From contig NZ_RRCH01000028.1 in the NCBI RefSeq assembly GCF_003862495.1, forward strand, positions 1-64,000: a stretch of 64,000 nucleotides of DNA. The letters are read 5' to 3'. Below the pieces are notes generated by a model. The model made no database searches, was not told where the DNA came from, and saw nothing but the letters and a program-made list of their open reading frames with translations. Every line of letters begins with the position of its first letter. Position 1 is the stretch's first letter. This document shows, piece after piece, positions 17,069 to 25,844 of the stretch. Position numbers and translations under genes: made by a program. The DNA is from Halocatena pleomorpha (lineage in GTDB: Archaea > Halobacteriota > Halobacteria > Halobacteriales > Haloarculaceae).

Positions 17069-18001
17069 ATGACACGCTATGGCTATGCTGTAATGAATGT
17101 GACTCTTCGTGAGGAGGACATCCGTACGAATCGTGGGATGCGCAAGGCGACTTTCGAGGATCGCGGGCTTGAATACGCTGGTACCCTCGCTGTCCAGAAT
17201 TGCCGTGATCTCAAACGCATCATCGAGTGGAATCTCGACCACGGTATCTACTATTATCGTATCGGTTCGGATCTGCTTCCGTGGTTCAGCCAGTACGAAC
17301 TCGATGACTTGCCGAACGCGACTGAGATCCATCGTTTATTCGAGGAAATCGGCACGCTTGCCCGCGAGCATGACCTTCGGCTCACCTTTCATCCAGGTCA
17401 CTTTGTGAAATTGGCGAGTACCGACGAGGGCGTCGTCGAGCGATCGCTAACCGACCTGGAAAATCACGGCGCGCTGTGTGACGCGATGGACCTGTCGCGG
17501 ACACCCTACAACGCGATCAACATCCACATCGGCGCACATTATGGTGACAAGGAAACCACCGGAAAACGATTCTGTGAGCACTTTCAGCGGCTCTCACAAT
17601 CTGTTCGACACCGTTTGACTGTCGAAAATGATGACACAGAATCACTCTGGAGCATTCCTGAGTTGATTGAGGCCGTTCATGATCGCATCGACGTTCCGAT
17701 CACCTATGATGAGCTTCACCACCAATTCACGAGTCGTGGGCTGACCCGCCAGGAGGCGATCACGCGCGCGACAGCGACGTGGGACACGACACCGGTCATC
17801 CACTACAGCGAATCCCGGCGACTGCACGAAGCCGATCCGTCGATTCGACCCCAGAACCACAGTGATTACGTTGCGGGACCGATCCGAACCTATGAAACCG
17901 GTGCCGATGTGATGATCGAAGCGAAGAAAAAAGAGAAAGCGGTGTTTCGGTATTGCGAATCCACAAAAATGCGGTCCGGGAGCGATACATGTTCGCGTTA
18001 A
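17069..18001 (+). CDS. uvsE: UV damage endonuclease UvsE/UvdE
   Basis: This 310-residue TIM-barrel endonuclease matches the UVDE family. It starts with RYGYAVMNVTL, followed by the YYYRIGSDLLPW block, RLTFHPGHFVKLAS, NAINIHIGAHYGDKE, RLTVENDDTESLWS, VPITYDELHHQF and TPVIHYSESRR. These carry the His, Glu and Asp ligands of the three-metal site and the lysine of the family. UvsE nicks DNA 5' to pyrimidine dimers and 6-4 photoproducts and starts an excision pathway independent of UvrABC. An HTH-10 regulator follows 34 bases downstream on the same strand and may be co-transcribed. The photolyase is divergent upstream. Confidence 0.92.
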   Translation: MTRYGYAVMNVTLREEDIRTNRGMRKATFEDRGLEYAGTLAVQNCRDLKRIIEWNLDHGIYYYRIGSDLLPWFSQYELDDLPNATEIHRLFEEIGTLAREHDLRLTFHPGHFVKLASTDEGVVERSLTDLENHGALCDAMDLSRTPYNAINIHIGAHYGDKETTGKRFCEHFQRLSQSVRHRLTVENDDTESLWSIPELIEAVHDRIDVPITYDELHHQFTSRGLTRQEAITRATATWDTTPVIHYSESRRLHEADPSIRPQNHSDYVAGPIRTYETGADVMIEAKKKEKAVFRYCESTKMRSGSDTCSR

Positions 18002-18035
18002 AGCAGAAGTGGTTAGGGATCGAACAGGGCAGTAG

Positions 18036-18659
18036 ATGCCCCACACCCGATTGCAGTTCAAACTTCCGGGGGGTGCGTTCGAGTTTTCAACCGATCATCC
18101 TGACAGGGAGTTCCGGATACTCGCTGCCTTCCCTGTGGACAGTGGACTCTTCGTCGCGTTCGAAGCACCAACGGAGCACCGTCAGGCCGTCCTTCGGGAT
18201 TTCGATGACGTTCCGCTCTCCTATGACGTGCTCCACACCGACGACCAATCCGTTCTGATCCAGTATGAGATGCCGTCCATTCCACCACCAGTTCGCGCAA
18301 TCTTGGCTTCCGGAAATCTTGTGCAATTCCCACTCACCCTCCGAGATGGATGGATAACGTTCGACCTGACGACCTCACACGAGCGGTTGTCGAAGCTCAA
18401 AGCCGAGTTCGAGGACACTGGCTTGACGTATGAGGTCGTCTCGGTCACACAAACGACCGATCCGGTGGACCTGTTGACCGACCGCCAACGACGATTCATG
18501 ATCGAGGCTCTCCAGCGCGGCTACTATGACAGCCCCCGCGAGTGTTCGCTCACCGATCTTGCGGTCACACTTACTGTCAGCAAATCGACGGCGAGCAGGG
18601 TGCTCCACAACGCCGAAGAGACGGTTATCAAGGAGTTCTTCGCAGAGCCAATTGAGTAA
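18036..18659 (+). CDS. HTH-10 (Bat-type) transcriptional regulator
   Basis: This 207-residue protein has the haloarchaeal architecture of an N-terminal beta-rich sensor-like domain (about 1-140) followed by an HTH-10 domain. The latter is seen as LLTDRQRRFMIEALQRGYYDSPRECSL with a recognition segment VSKSTASRVLHNAEE and a final VIKEFF. These belong to the bacterio-opsin-activator-like family. The 34-base gap to uvsE on the same strand suggests co-transcription, so control of the UV-repair genes is possible but inferred. Its own ligand or signal is unknown. Confidence 0.88.
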   Translation: MPHTRLQFKLPGGAFEFSTDHPDREFRILAAFPVDSGLFVAFEAPTEHRQAVLRDFDDVPLSYDVLHTDDQSVLIQYEMPSIPPPVRAILASGNLVQFPLTLRDGWITFDLTTSHERLSKLKAEFEDTGLTYEVVSVTQTTDPVDLLTDRQRRFMIEALQRGYYDSPRECSLTDLAVTLTVSKSTASRVLHNAEETVIKEFFAEPIE

Positions 18660-18794
18660 ATCGGTGGCTGTTTAACGGCGATCTACGGTGCACAACAACA
18701 CCGGCGTTTGGGTACGCCAATATCCCTCTGCGTCGACTGGCTCGATACACAGAGATCTTCGCTCGAAGTTGTGTGACTGGCCGTCGAATGAAAC

Positions 18795-19415
18795 ATGTTG
18801 CAGCGAACATCCATCCTCCGTGCTCTCGTACGTGAATCTATGGTTCTACGACCAGAGTCAATCGAGAAGTCCGATGGACTCAAAATGCGGTTCGGCTACT
18901 GGATGGTGCAACGGAAGCCCGGAACGGTGAAGGTCGTGACTGCCTGTCTACCGGAGTCTCTGGGACTTACCCTCCCGTTCCATGCGAATGGGATCCAGAT
19001 TGAGCCTGAACTCAAGCCCATGGTGGGGACGCTCACCGCAGAGAGCAACGGGCGTGGCTTTTGTGTGGGCTTCGCGCAGTCAGGGGCGATCCGCAGGGAC
19101 CTCGGCACGAAGACGTTCAGTGCGCTCACGGGGTACCAGACGAGTCCGCTCTTTTCTGATCAGGAACGTGTGGCGCTGGCGTATGCGGAGGGAGCCACGC
19201 GCAAGACTGTCTCCGTCGCCACGTTCAAAGAACTCCGAACGCATTTCGACGATCGAGAGATTGTCGAAATCACGTGGCTGAATGTGACGCAAAAGTACAT
19301 TAATCTCATTAATATTCAGATAGAAATCAAATTAGATCATCCGTGTGTAATCGCAAAGTCGAAGACGTGGATGGAACATGATGAACGAATGCCTGCGCAA
19401 AACGCACAAGAATAA
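18795..19415 (+). CDS. carboxymuconolactone decarboxylase (AhpD-like) family protein, one redox Cys missing
   Basis: This 206-residue helical protein is recognisable by RFGYWMVQRKPGTVKVV, then ELKPMVGTLTAESNG, the active-site region, TSPLFSDQERVALAYAEGAT and FDDREIVEITWLN. In the relatives I recall, the active-site region reads NGCAFC, giving a C-x2-C redox pair followed by an H/D relay. Here it reads NGRGFC, with CGT (Arg) where one base change would give TGT (Cys). AhpD-like members reduce peroxiredoxins or act as decarboxylases; this copy should lack disulfide chemistry. The DoxX gene follows 3 bases downstream, so the two probably form an operon. The N-terminal 35 residues are poorly conserved and the start is uncertain. 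Confidence 0.72.
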   Translation: MLQRTSILRALVRESMVLRPESIEKSDGLKMRFGYWMVQRKPGTVKVVTACLPESLGLTLPFHANGIQIEPELKPMVGTLTAESNGRGFCVGFAQSGAIRRDLGTKTFSALTGYQTSPLFSDQERVALAYAEGATRKTVSVATFKELRTHFDDREIVEITWLNVTQKYINLINIQIEIKLDHPCVIAKSKTWMEHDERMPAQNAQE

Positions 19416-19418
19416 ATC

Positions 19419-19781
19419 ATGGCACTCACCATATCTACCGCCCACACCACCATCACTATTCTGACAATTGTCGCTGTCGGCGTCTCGGCTATAGCCTTCT
19501 TTCGCCCCCCAGAGGTCATCCTTGAATCCATGGCCGAGACAGACGTGGAGGAATCGTGGCTGCCGATGCTGGGCACCCTGAAGGCAGCGGGCGCGCTCGG
19601 GCTACTGATCGGCATCGGTGTGCCAGTGCCACCGATCGGGACGGCCGCTGCAGTCGGTCTCGTTGTATACTTCGTCGGTGCCGTTGTCGTCCACAGACGC
19701 GCTGGCGACTACTCGATCAGCGGGCAACACGCGTACCTTCTGCTGGCTGTGGTCACACTGGTGCTGGACGTGGTCTCGTGA
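19419..19781 (+). CDS. DoxX family membrane protein
   Basis: This 120-residue protein has four hydrophobic helices (about 10-28, 48-66, 68-90 and 100-119). The PEVILESMAE loop and MLGTLKAAGALGLLIGIG block are typical of the small DoxX-like quinone-associated family. The 3-base gap after the carboxymuconolactone decarboxylase-like gene implies translational coupling. DoxX proteins are often found with AhpD-like or oxidoreductase partners and are thought to help redox reactions at the membrane; the partner here may have lost its redox cysteine. The exact role is unknown. Confidence 0.82.
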   Translation: MALTISTAHTTITILTIVAVGVSAIAFFRPPEVILESMAETDVEESWLPMLGTLKAAGALGLLIGIGVPVPPIGTAAAVGLVVYFVGAVVVHRRAGDYSISGQHAYLLLAVVTLVLDVVS

Positions 19782-19920
19782 ACCGCCGTTCCACTGTATT
19801 CATCACCGCCGAAACGAGAGTTGAATCAGCCAACGTGATAGACCGAGCGATTGAAAGTTTGTTGGTCTCACGGGCGAATCCCCGGTAGGATCAACTTCCT
19901 CACTGCAGTATAAGAGACCG

Positions 19921-20112
19921 ATGGATCACGTCTTTGCGCGCGACGGCGAGAGCGGAACGAAGCCGCTTACAATCCACTGGGCGCTCAGGCAACTCAACCA
20001 GCGCCTCCGCGAGCGTCCGGATCCGTTGTCTGGGATCGATCGAGAGCGTCTCGAATCCTTAATTCGGGGCGCGGACACCGCCCGATCGGTGGAACCACAG
20101 CCATCCCCATGA
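19921..20112 (+). CDS. small conserved-looking protein coupled to rtcA
   Basis: This 63-residue, charged, helical protein (HWALRQLNQRLRERPDPL then IDRERLESLIRGADTA) ends in a TGA that overlaps the rtcA ATG by the 4-base ATGA junction at 20109-20112. The tight overlap and protein-like composition argue that it is real and translationally coupled to rtcA. I do not recognise a family. A TATAAG motif near 19907 lies only 12-14 bases before the ATG, so the promoter assignment is unclear. The overlap suggests a role in, or shared regulation with, RNA end processing, which is inference. Confidence 0.55.
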   Translation: MDHVFARDGESGTKPLTIHWALRQLNQRLRERPDPLSGIDRERLESLIRGADTARSVEPQPSP

Positions 20113-21143
20113 TCGAGATCGACGGTTCCGACGGCGGCGGCCAGCTCGTTCGCACGGCGCTCTCGCTCGCTGCGATCACCGGCGAACCTATCAGGATGGA
20201 GAACGTTCGCGGTGCCCGATCGAATCCCGGGCTCAGACAGCAGCATCTCGCAGTCCTCAACATACTGACTGACGTGTGTGACGCGGCAGTTTCTGAAGTA
20301 GCGGTGGGATCCGATGAATTCGAATTCCGTCCCGGTTCGATCACCCCTGGGACGTACGGGATCGATATCGGAACCGCTGGATCCGTCCCGCTCCTGTTCG
20401 ATGCTCTCTTTCCTCTCGCTGTTGCCACCGACGAACCGCTTTCCGTTTCGGGGCGTGGCGGTACGGACGTGCGGTGGTCGCCTCCGATTGCCTATCAAAG
20501 CCGGGTGAAACTCCCAGTGCTCCGAGAACACGGACTCCACGCGGTTGTCGAGCGCGACCGTCCAGGGTTCTATCCGGCGGGCGGCGGCGTGTCGACGCTC
20601 CGACTCGCACCCTCCTCGCTCACCCCGATCGCACTCACTGACCGGGGACCGTTCCAAGGAGCGCGCGTCTACTCGCTAGCAAGCGAGGCGCTCGCTGGCG
20701 ACGAGGTTGCACAACGACAGGCAGAGACAGCGGTCGAACGACTCGAAGAACACGGTCTCGGTACGGTCGAATGCGCTATCAAGTATGCTGAGACCGACTC
20801 GCCGGGGTCTTCAGTCGTTATCCGTCTCGATTTTGCTCGTGCGATTGCGGGCGCGGACGCACTGGGGGAACGAGGGAAACCGGCAGAGGTAGTCGCAAAC
20901 GAAGCGGTTGAGGACGCAATCCTCGTCCGGGACTCTCGTGCCGCCGTGGATCGCTACATGGCCGACCAGCTCGTCCTTCCGCTGGCGCTCGCTGGAGGTC
21001 GCGTTTCGATCCCCGACGTAACCGAGCACGTCGCAACCAGTGTTGATCTCCTTGGCACGTTCGACCTTGCTGTGCGAGTCGAACAGGGCGACACACCGAA
21101 ACTAGTTTCCTCGGGGACTGATGCGATTCCGTCTCCCGATTGA
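20109..21143 (+). CDS. rtcA: RNA 3'-terminal phosphate cyclase
   Basis: This 344-residue protein has typical RtcA length and blocks. The N-terminus is MIEIDGSDGGGQLVRTALSL. It continues with NVRGARSNPGLRQQHLAVL, IDIGTAGSVPLLFDALFPLA, the family motif RGGTDVRWSPPI, RDRPGFYPAGGGVSTLR, and VTEHVATSVDLL carrying the His that becomes adenylylated. RtcA uses ATP to convert RNA 3'-phosphate ends into 2',3'-cyclic phosphates, feeding RNA ligation or repair. It is coupled by a 4-base overlap to the 63-residue ORF upstream. The next gene is more than 300 bases away. Confidence 0.93.
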   Translation: MIEIDGSDGGGQLVRTALSLAAITGEPIRMENVRGARSNPGLRQQHLAVLNILTDVCDAAVSEVAVGSDEFEFRPGSITPGTYGIDIGTAGSVPLLFDALFPLAVATDEPLSVSGRGGTDVRWSPPIAYQSRVKLPVLREHGLHAVVERDRPGFYPAGGGVSTLRLAPSSLTPIALTDRGPFQGARVYSLASEALAGDEVAQRQAETAVERLEEHGLGTVECAIKYAETDSPGSSVVIRLDFARAIAGADALGERGKPAEVVANEAVEDAILVRDSRAAVDRYMADQLVLPLALAGGRVSIPDVTEHVATSVDLLGTFDLAVRVEQGDTPKLVSSGTDAIPSPD

Positions 21144-21487
21144 AGCGCCCGCAGAGGATCACAGCTGACGGTACTGCCGAGAATGGAGTCCCCTGATCTC
21201 ACGAGGCTGAGACACACGCTCGCTCTTCTCACCGTGAATGGGAGTTATTATTTTTCTATCATATTAATTTTAAGATACTTGAGATAGGTAGTAACTTACC
21301 ATATTGTATGTCTCTTGATATCACAATATTTTTATGATTACGACGGAATAAGATAAATTGGTGGTTTTTACTCGTGGTCTATACAGTTAGTTCTGGAGAA
21401 TACTATCAGTTCAACAGAGTGAGAGACATGGTTACAGCGATCGACAGTAGAGTATATTTTTAATAGCACCCCATCAAAAAACCTGCT
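21144..21487. other. 344-base AT-rich intergenic region
   Basis: No gene seen. The left half is strongly AT-rich (ATTATTTTTCTATCATATTAATTTTAAG around 21243-21270). At the right end TATATTTTTA (21453-21462) lies about 31 bases before the mgsA ATG and is its likely TATA box, giving a very short leader. Confidence 0.45.
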
Positions 21488-21871
21488 ATGACACGTCTCG
21501 CGTTGATCGCCCACGACGAAGAGAAACCGGAGATTATCGACCTTGTGCACGCGTACGAGGATTTACTTGCAACTATCGATCTTGTGGGGACGGGAACGAC
21601 GGGGAAACGTATTGCTGATGAGACCGACCTGACCATCGAACGAAAAGAATCAGGACCCGTCGGTGGTGATCTAATGATCGGTGCTGAAATCGCTGAGAAT
21701 CGCCTTGACGGAGTCATCTTCCTCCGGGATCCCCTCGCTGCTCAACCCCACGAACCCGATATCTCTGCACTGTTACGCATCTGTGACGTTCACGACACGC
21801 CGCTTGCGACGACCCGTTCCTCTGCCGAGTTCCTACTGGAGGGACTTGATCGTCGCATCGATCCGAAGTGA
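21488..21871 (+). CDS. mgsA: methylglyoxal synthase
   Basis: This 127-residue protein has the compact MgsA fold. MTRLALIAHDEEK contains the His and Asp/Glu of the substrate pocket, VGTGTTGKRI is the phosphate-binding loop, ESGPVGGD holds the catalytic Asp, and FLRDPLAAQPHEPDI is the hallmark of the family. The enzyme converts dihydroxyacetone phosphate to methylglyoxal plus phosphate, relieving phosphate limitation when triose phosphates accumulate. The short length is normal for haloarchaeal copies as I recall them. It is transcribed alone from a near-leaderless promoter. Confidence 0.93.
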   Translation: MTRLALIAHDEEKPEIIDLVHAYEDLLATIDLVGTGTTGKRIADETDLTIERKESGPVGGDLMIGAEIAENRLDGVIFLRDPLAAQPHEPDISALLRICDVHDTPLATTRSSAEFLLEGLDRRIDPK

Positions 21872-22255
21872 AAAATGTTCTTTTGAACTATATTATTTTT
21901 CTATATTACTGTATAATAAAACTAATCTCCAAAACTATTGAATTATTATTGACATTCGAGAATATACTGTTCTGGGACGTAACTCAATGATTGATATCAG
22001 TGAATAAACGGTGTTATCGTAGTCCTGCTTCGTCTGTGCCCCGCTTATAACGGTGTTTACCGGACAGGTGACTTACCTTTATTCCATTCGATCGTACATA
22101 ATTCATCTTATGGTATACAATCAATCAGTTTCAGATACCACTTGCTCTGGGATTTTTTACGAACAGTACGAACGGCGCCGACGCGACTGAGTCCACAGCG
22201 CGTCGTCGAGAAGTAAGCGGCAGGTGTTAGAGCGTACAACTCCAATGGAAACAGT
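21872..22255. other. 384-base intergenic region
   Basis: No supported gene. A 26-residue frame (ATG 22110 to TGA 22190, ending FYEQYERRRRD) is protein-like but isolated. The region just before the regulator at 22256 contains no strong TATA box that I can assign. Confidence 0.35.
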
Positions 22256-22972
22256 ATGACCACAGCCGATACTGAGCTCATATATTTGACTGTTGATGTG
22301 TGGCATCCGGACTGCTGGACGCTTCACGTGACAGAGGCGGTTGACGCTGGGTTACTCGGATACGAAATGACGATGCGAGACGATGACTTTGCCGATCGAT
22401 TTCGGCTTTATCGGACGTACGGCGACTCTTGGGCCGCTGTAGAGCGACTCATCGAAGCTGCTGATGACACAGATTTGACCAAAGATGTAATCGTCTTGTC
22501 GCCGTCGACAGCGTCTGATTCACGGGCATTCGGACCCGTCACGCAGGATATTCTTGTTGAGTTCGACCCAGCACCGGGGATGCGAACCGCCTTCACCGAC
22601 CGGGGATTCATGCATTATGGTCCGTCACAGCATGAGAACGGTCGGGAACGACGATCCCTTCTCACTATCTCCAAACGAGACACGGTATACCAAGCGCTCG
22701 AAGACATCGAAGCGTCCTATGACGCTGATCTGGATATCGAACGGTTCACCACTACACCCACCCCGAGTGGAATGCGCGATCTTCCCAGCGACGGGTTGTC
22801 ACCTCGTCAGCGAGAAGCATTTCAACTCGCTCGGGCTCGCGGTTACTACGAATATCCACGAGATGTTGCTGCACAGGAGCTTGCAGACGAGTTCGGAGTC
22901 TCACGAACGACGTTTCTCGAACACCTCCGTAAGGCAGAACGCGAGCTACTCACCGGGATCGAATTCCACTGA
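22256..22972 (+). CDS. HTH-10 (Bat-type) transcriptional regulator
   Basis: This 238-residue protein has an N-terminal sensor-like domain (LIYLTVDVWHPDCWTLHVTE and following, about 1-165). It is joined to a C-terminal HTH-10 domain: LSPRQREAFQLARARGYYEYP, ELADEFGVSRTTFLEHLRKAE, then ELLTGIEF. This is the standard layout of haloarchaeal bacterio-opsin-activator-like regulators. It precedes a large SdhA-like flavoprotein gene on the same strand with a 112-base gap, so that gene is a possible target. The inducing signal is unknown. Confidence 0.88.
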   Translation: MTTADTELIYLTVDVWHPDCWTLHVTEAVDAGLLGYEMTMRDDDFADRFRLYRTYGDSWAAVERLIEAADDTDLTKDVIVLSPSTASDSRAFGPVTQDILVEFDPAPGMRTAFTDRGFMHYGPSQHENGRERRSLLTISKRDTVYQALEDIEASYDADLDIERFTTTPTPSGMRDLPSDGLSPRQREAFQLARARGYYEYPRDVAAQELADEFGVSRTTFLEHLRKAERELLTGIEFH

Positions 22973-23084
22973 TCGTGTTCGAGTCATAACCGTACCGTCG
23001 GCTGATTCGATCGCAGTTGTCCCGAGATCCCGTCATAATGAGGTCCTCATCTCATGATGCTATGTCCCCGACGAATAGATGTAG

Positions 23085-24932
23085 ATGACCCGATCCAGTG
23101 AACAGCCGCCGAGTTCGTTTCAGGATGAGAGTTCAGTCGAGCAGCTCCACTCCTCACAGCCAACTGAAGACGACACACAAGCGACCTCATCTGTCGACTA
23201 CGAGCACGTCTCGGTTCCGGTGTTGGTCATCGGAGCCGGCGCGGCGGGTGTTAGGACTGCCATCGAACTGGCCGAGCACGATGTGGAACCGTTGGTAATC
23301 GGAAAACGAGACCATGGCGATGCGCACACAACGCTGGCCGCTGGCGGAATCAACGCCGCTCTCGGGAACCGCGACCCTGAAGATGACTGGCAAATACATG
23401 CCGCAGATACCCTGAAAGAAGGCCACTTCATTAACGACGCAAACGGTGTTGAAACGGTTGCGAACGCGATGCCTGATCGGATTCGAGAACTCGAAGAGTG
23501 GGGGATGCCGTTCAACCGAACAGAAGACGGAAAGATCGAACAGAGGTACTTCGGTGCCCAGTCGTTCCGCCGAACGTGTTTCGTCGGTGATCGAACTGGC
23601 GAGGCCATGCTTGAGGCACTGGTCTCGAAAGCCCGGGCGTTGGAAATTCCGTATCGGGAGAACGTAATGATCACGAAGCTCCTCTCGGACGGTGAGCGAG
23701 CCTATGGGGCCATCGGCTACGACATGGACGATGGTCACTTTCTCCGCTTTGGAGCGCACGCAGTCGTACTCGCAGCGGGTGGCTACTCGGGACTGTACAA
23801 CCGCCACTCTTCGCGCATCGACGAGAACAACGGCGACGGCGTAGCGCTTGCGTACGACGCTGGTGCGCGTCTAATGGATATCGAATTCGTTCAGTTTCAT
23901 CCGACCGGCATGATAGGTGATCGGTACGGCGAAGACTGGGACGGTCGGCTCGTCACTGAAGCGGTTCGTGGTGAGGGCGGACGGCTATTCAACGCCGAGG
24001 GTGAACGGTTTATGAAAAAGTACTCACCCGATCAAATGGAACTTGACGCCCGCGACGTGGTTGCTCGGGCGATTTCTCAGGAGATCAGCGAGGGCAGGGA
24101 CACCGAGAACGGCGGCGTCTATCTCGATATCTCTCATAAGGATCGGGCGTTTCTACAGGACCGACTGCCCCGGATGTACGAGCGCTTTGCAGAGTTGGGC
24201 GTCGACATGGCGGAAGAACCGGTCGAAGTCGCCCCGACAGCTCACTACGCGATGGGTGGCGTCGAAGTCGACTTCGAGACTGGCGCGACCGCCGTCGAGA
24301 ATCTCTATGCTGTGGGTGAGACTATCGCGGGGATCCATGGAGCGAACCGCCTTGGCGGTAACTCACTCTCAGAGACTGTCGTGCTCGGAAAAGTTGTCGG
24401 TGACCACCTTGCAGACGAGTCCTACATCGGTGCCCCGGAACTGCCAGCGTCACAGCAGCGCGCGGCCAGCGAGCACTTCCGAGAACTCAGCGCCCTCAGT
24501 AACGGAGGAAGCGAGGATCCACAAGCGGTTCTTCAGGCACTTGGTGATCTCTTAGAGGAGACTGCGGGCATTATTCGGACCGAAGAGGGTACGAAAAAGG
24601 GTCTTGAACGCCTCGAAGCATTGAACAATCGGGCGGACAACCTTGTGGCCGGTGAACGGACCAGTCGATCGTTTGAGTACGCGATCGATCTCGGGTTCTC
24701 GCTAACCGTTGCCAAGGCGCTGTTCAACGGTGCACGCGAGCGTACTGAATCGCGCGGTGCTCACTTCCGGTCGGACTACCCGGAGAAAAACGAGGCGTGG
24801 CGCAAGAACATTACGTACAGACAGACCGAGGACGGTATTACACTCGACACGACAACGCCGGGAGAACCTTCAGACGTGGTCAGCAAAGCACTCGACGCGG
24901 ACTACGAATTGGACTACCACCAACTCGAATAG
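23085..24932 (+). CDS. SdhA/FrdA-like FAD flavoprotein (succinate dehydrogenase, fumarate reductase or L-aspartate oxidase family)
   Basis: This 615-residue flavoprotein starts with a polar N-terminal extension of about 45 residues, then PVLVIGAGAAGVRTAIELAE (the FAD dinucleotide site). AHTTLAAGGINAALGN contains a His in the position of the covalent flavin link. Active-site blocks follow: FVQFHPTGM, EAVRGEGGRLFN and APTAHYAMGGVEVD. SLSETVVLGKVVGDHLA and the helical and C-terminal domains of the SdhA/NadB superfamily complete it. The length is closer to SdhA/FrdA than to NadB. No iron-sulfur or membrane-anchor subunit and no nadA or nadC is adjacent, so the acceptor and physiological reaction are uncertain. 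It follows an HTH-10 regulator gene on the same strand. Confidence 0.85.
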   Translation: MTRSSEQPPSSFQDESSVEQLHSSQPTEDDTQATSSVDYEHVSVPVLVIGAGAAGVRTAIELAEHDVEPLVIGKRDHGDAHTTLAAGGINAALGNRDPEDDWQIHAADTLKEGHFINDANGVETVANAMPDRIRELEEWGMPFNRTEDGKIEQRYFGAQSFRRTCFVGDRTGEAMLEALVSKARALEIPYRENVMITKLLSDGERAYGAIGYDMDDGHFLRFGAHAVVLAAGGYSGLYNRHSSRIDENNGDGVALAYDAGARLMDIEFVQFHPTGMIGDRYGEDWDGRLVTEAVRGEGGRLFNAEGERFMKKYSPDQMELDARDVVARAISQEISEGRDTENGGVYLDISHKDRAFLQDRLPRMYERFAELGVDMAEEPVEVAPTAHYAMGGVEVDFETGATAVENLYAVGETIAGIHGANRLGGNSLSETVVLGKVVGDHLADESYIGAPELPASQQRAASEHFRELSALSNGGSEDPQAVLQALGDLLEETAGIIRTEEGTKKGLERLEALNNRADNLVAGERTSRSFEYAIDLGFSLTVAKALFNGARERTESRGAHFRSDYPEKNEAWRKNITYRQTEDGITLDTTTPGEPSDVVSKALDADYELDYHQLE

Positions 24933-25175
24933 CCCTTTCCTCGCATCGGTGCGCACGGATCGATACCCCTGTAAATCGTCCACTGCGTCGCGTGAACCAG
25001 TGTGTCTCTCAGATGAATATAATGAATGTGAATGATAACCACTAATGTAATTATCCTCACTTAGTTTAGTATAATGTATTTTTCTTTGGTATAATGTGGA
25101 TTCTATACTATGTATAATGAACTTCAATACATGATCGATGAAAACATTAATACATTTCTACTGTTTCTATTCAAT

Positions 25176-25832
25176 ATGGATTCCAGATTACTTACTGACC
25201 CTCCATCGTTTTTCAGGGAACGTGTCGATAATCCCGGTATTCTTATTCCGACCTTGATCGTCATAGCCACAGGGGTTATTGCAGCAGTTGGCAGTGCTCC
25301 GGTAGCAGATCTTACCAGTCAACTTGCAACAGAGGGATTAGCATCTCAGGGCCAACAACTTAACGAGTCAACTGTTAACGCAGTCGGTACGTTCACAAGT
25401 GTCTTTAGTACCATCTTCAGCTTCCTGTCCGTCCTATTGGGTTGGATCGTCTACAGTATCGCGTTTTACCTTATCGCTCGGTTCGCGTTCGGTGGGTCCG
25501 CTTCACTCGGAAACACGTTTGCGTTCACCGGATGGGGGTACATCCCGATGCTCATTCATCAGCTCATCAGTGCGGCTGCCGCATACTACGTCTACTCTGG
25601 TGTTACGTTACCAAACGCGACCGTAGCCGCGCAGACAACGCTCCAAGAGTTACAAAATGATCCAGTCATCCTTGCCGCGGGCGTTATCGGACTTGTCCTC
25701 TTGGTGTGGAGTGGTGTTATTTGGACTGCTGCAATGAGTCAGCTCCACGATGTTTCCCGACGCAACGCAATCATCACTGTCGGCATTCCTGTCGGTATCG
25801 CATTCCTTAGGAGAGCCAGTGGCCTCTTATAA
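25176..25832 (+). CDS. Yip1 family membrane protein
   Basis: This 218-residue polytopic protein begins MDSRLLTDPPSFFRERVDN, a soluble lead typical of archaeal Yip1-like proteins. Five hydrophobic segments follow, with LGWIVYSIAFYLIARFAFGG, LGNTFAFTGWGYIPMLIHQ and a final SGVIWTAAMSQLHDVSRR. The frame extends to an ATG at 25110, but the family N-terminus fits ATG 25176. The ABC ATPase gene begins 12 bases downstream and the permease overlaps that, so the three genes form one operon. Yip1 proteins are linked to membrane trafficking or remodelling; here it is probably an accessory of the ABC exporter. Confidence 0.85.
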   Translation: MDSRLLTDPPSFFRERVDNPGILIPTLIVIATGVIAAVGSAPVADLTSQLATEGLASQGQQLNESTVNAVGTFTSVFSTIFSFLSVLLGWIVYSIAFYLIARFAFGGSASLGNTFAFTGWGYIPMLIHQLISAAAAYYVYSGVTLPNATVAAQTTLQELQNDPVILAAGVIGLVLLVWSGVIWTAAMSQLHDVSRRNAIITVGIPVGIAFLRRASGLL

Positions 25833-25844
25833 TAATATATAATA

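Noticed and set aside
16886-17332. hydrophobic minus-strand frame opposite the start of uvsE
   Set aside because: It could be a membrane peptide over 16886-17070, but has no clear start and mostly overlaps uvsE antisense.
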